This document shows positions 63,712-64,000 of a stretch of DNA of 64,000 nucleotides, one piece after another. The notes beneath the pieces are model-generated. The model worked only from the letters and a program-made list of their open reading frames with translations. It ran no database searches and had not been told where the DNA came from. How positions within the stretch are numbered: position 1 is the stretch's first letter; each line of letters opens with the position of its first letter. This DNA comes from JAJFJD01 sp965228425 (GTDB lineage: Bacteria; Pseudomonadota; Alphaproteobacteria; UBA8366), in the NCBI GenBank assembly GCA_965228425.1, contig OZ245815.1, forward strand, positions 1,550,001 to 1,614,000, written 5' to 3'. The translations under genes were made by a program, and so were the position numbers.

Positions 63712-63879
63712 TCACGTTGACCGGGGCAGTCTGCGTGTCCTTGGATGCGAGCATTTGCGGCACGTTCGTTGTGCCGGCCACTCGGATACAAAGGTGATGC
63801 CGCATTTGAAGCATCGGCCGAGGGTGTTGCGGTGTCCGACCAAAACCCTTGGCCACCGATGTGGTGCGCTTTGAAGCAT
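63712..63879 (-). CDS. 55-residue zinc-ribbon protein, phage/plasmid type
   Basis: A 55-residue protein below the size of ordinary ORF lists. Cys23-xx-Cys26 (CFKC) and Cys40-xx-Cys43 (CRKC) are 14 residues apart around ITFVSEWPAQRT, forming a zinc ribbon seen in small phage and mobile-element proteins. ATG 63879 follows GGGAGG at five to six bases. It lies at the right edge with no other gene beyond it in the window. Confidence 0.6.
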   Translation of the reverse strand: MLQSAPHRWPRVLVGHRNTLGRCFKCGITFVSEWPAQRTCRKCSHPRTRRLPRST

Positions 63880-64000
63880 GGTGCCCTCCCGGTTTGCTGG
63901 GGTCAGGTTTCACCAGTGCCACTTCGCCTCACGGTAGGGTCCTTGCCCGACCGGATATCTCCCATCTGGAATCTTGCGGGCCGAGTGCGGCGTTTCTCGG

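Overview
The window is high-GC chromosomal DNA that reads like an alphaproteobacterium, most probably a marine or aquatic member of the Rhodospirillales or a relative. This rests on gene content: two-subunit methylmalonyl-CoA mutase with MeaB, cytochrome c', Gld-type ABC operon, glycine-zipper lipoproteins, very large type I secreted protein, small alphaproteobacterial-style hypothetical genes. Genus cannot be fixed by eye. No rRNA, tRNA, insertion sequence or CRISPR array was seen.

Layout. 0.2-2 kb: a glycine-zipper lipoprotein, a TauD-type dioxygenase and a 65-residue helical protein. 2.2-24.8 kb: a type I secretion locus. Two ABC exporter subunits and an HlyD-type adaptor run leftward. Across a 955-bp regulatory gap a single 5395-residue protein runs rightward; it is built from 40 near-identical 106-residue cadherin-like repeats, lectin-like inserts and a C-terminal RTX block. 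24.9-28.5 kb: IlvA, a peptidoglycan-binding lipoprotein, a HicB-like protein and a flippase-like membrane protein. 28.5-36.4 kb: a membrane adenylate cyclase and the methylmalonyl-CoA mutase/MeaB operon. 36.4-46.2 kb: small exported or unknown proteins, a stand-alone MreB, a FecR-domain protein with RTX-like motifs (possible second type I substrate), a LOG-family protein and a candidate antisense small RNA. 46.4-52.4 kb: a degenerate receiver protein, a CHAP/SH3 lipoprotein, a DUF2628-PrsW-PH-like membrane operon and a Sel1-repeat protein that shares the PH-like domain. 52.4-57.1 kb: an ABC-2 transporter operon of the GldA/GldF/GldG/DUF4340 type. 57.5-58.7 kb: a second 65-residue helical protein next to a second TauD dioxygenase. 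58.8-61.2 kb: a phage-like regulatory cassette (XRE repressor, divergent coupled small genes, DUF6362-like protein). 61.3-64 kb: a NIPSNAP-like protein, a LysR regulator, cytochrome c' and a 55-residue zinc-ribbon protein.

How it fits together. The secretion locus is the standout. The two ABC subunits have complementary defects: one has lost the Walker A lysine (Ala529) and the other has lost the signature glycine. A heterodimer would therefore have one dead and one potentially live ATP site. It probably exports the giant adhesin encoded divergently, and perhaps the FecR/RTX protein encoded 32 kb away. No TolC-type outer membrane partner is in the window. The mutase and MeaB form a propionyl-CoA to succinyl-CoA module. 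The remaining blocks look mainly like envelope maintenance plus a short remnant of mobile DNA near the right end.
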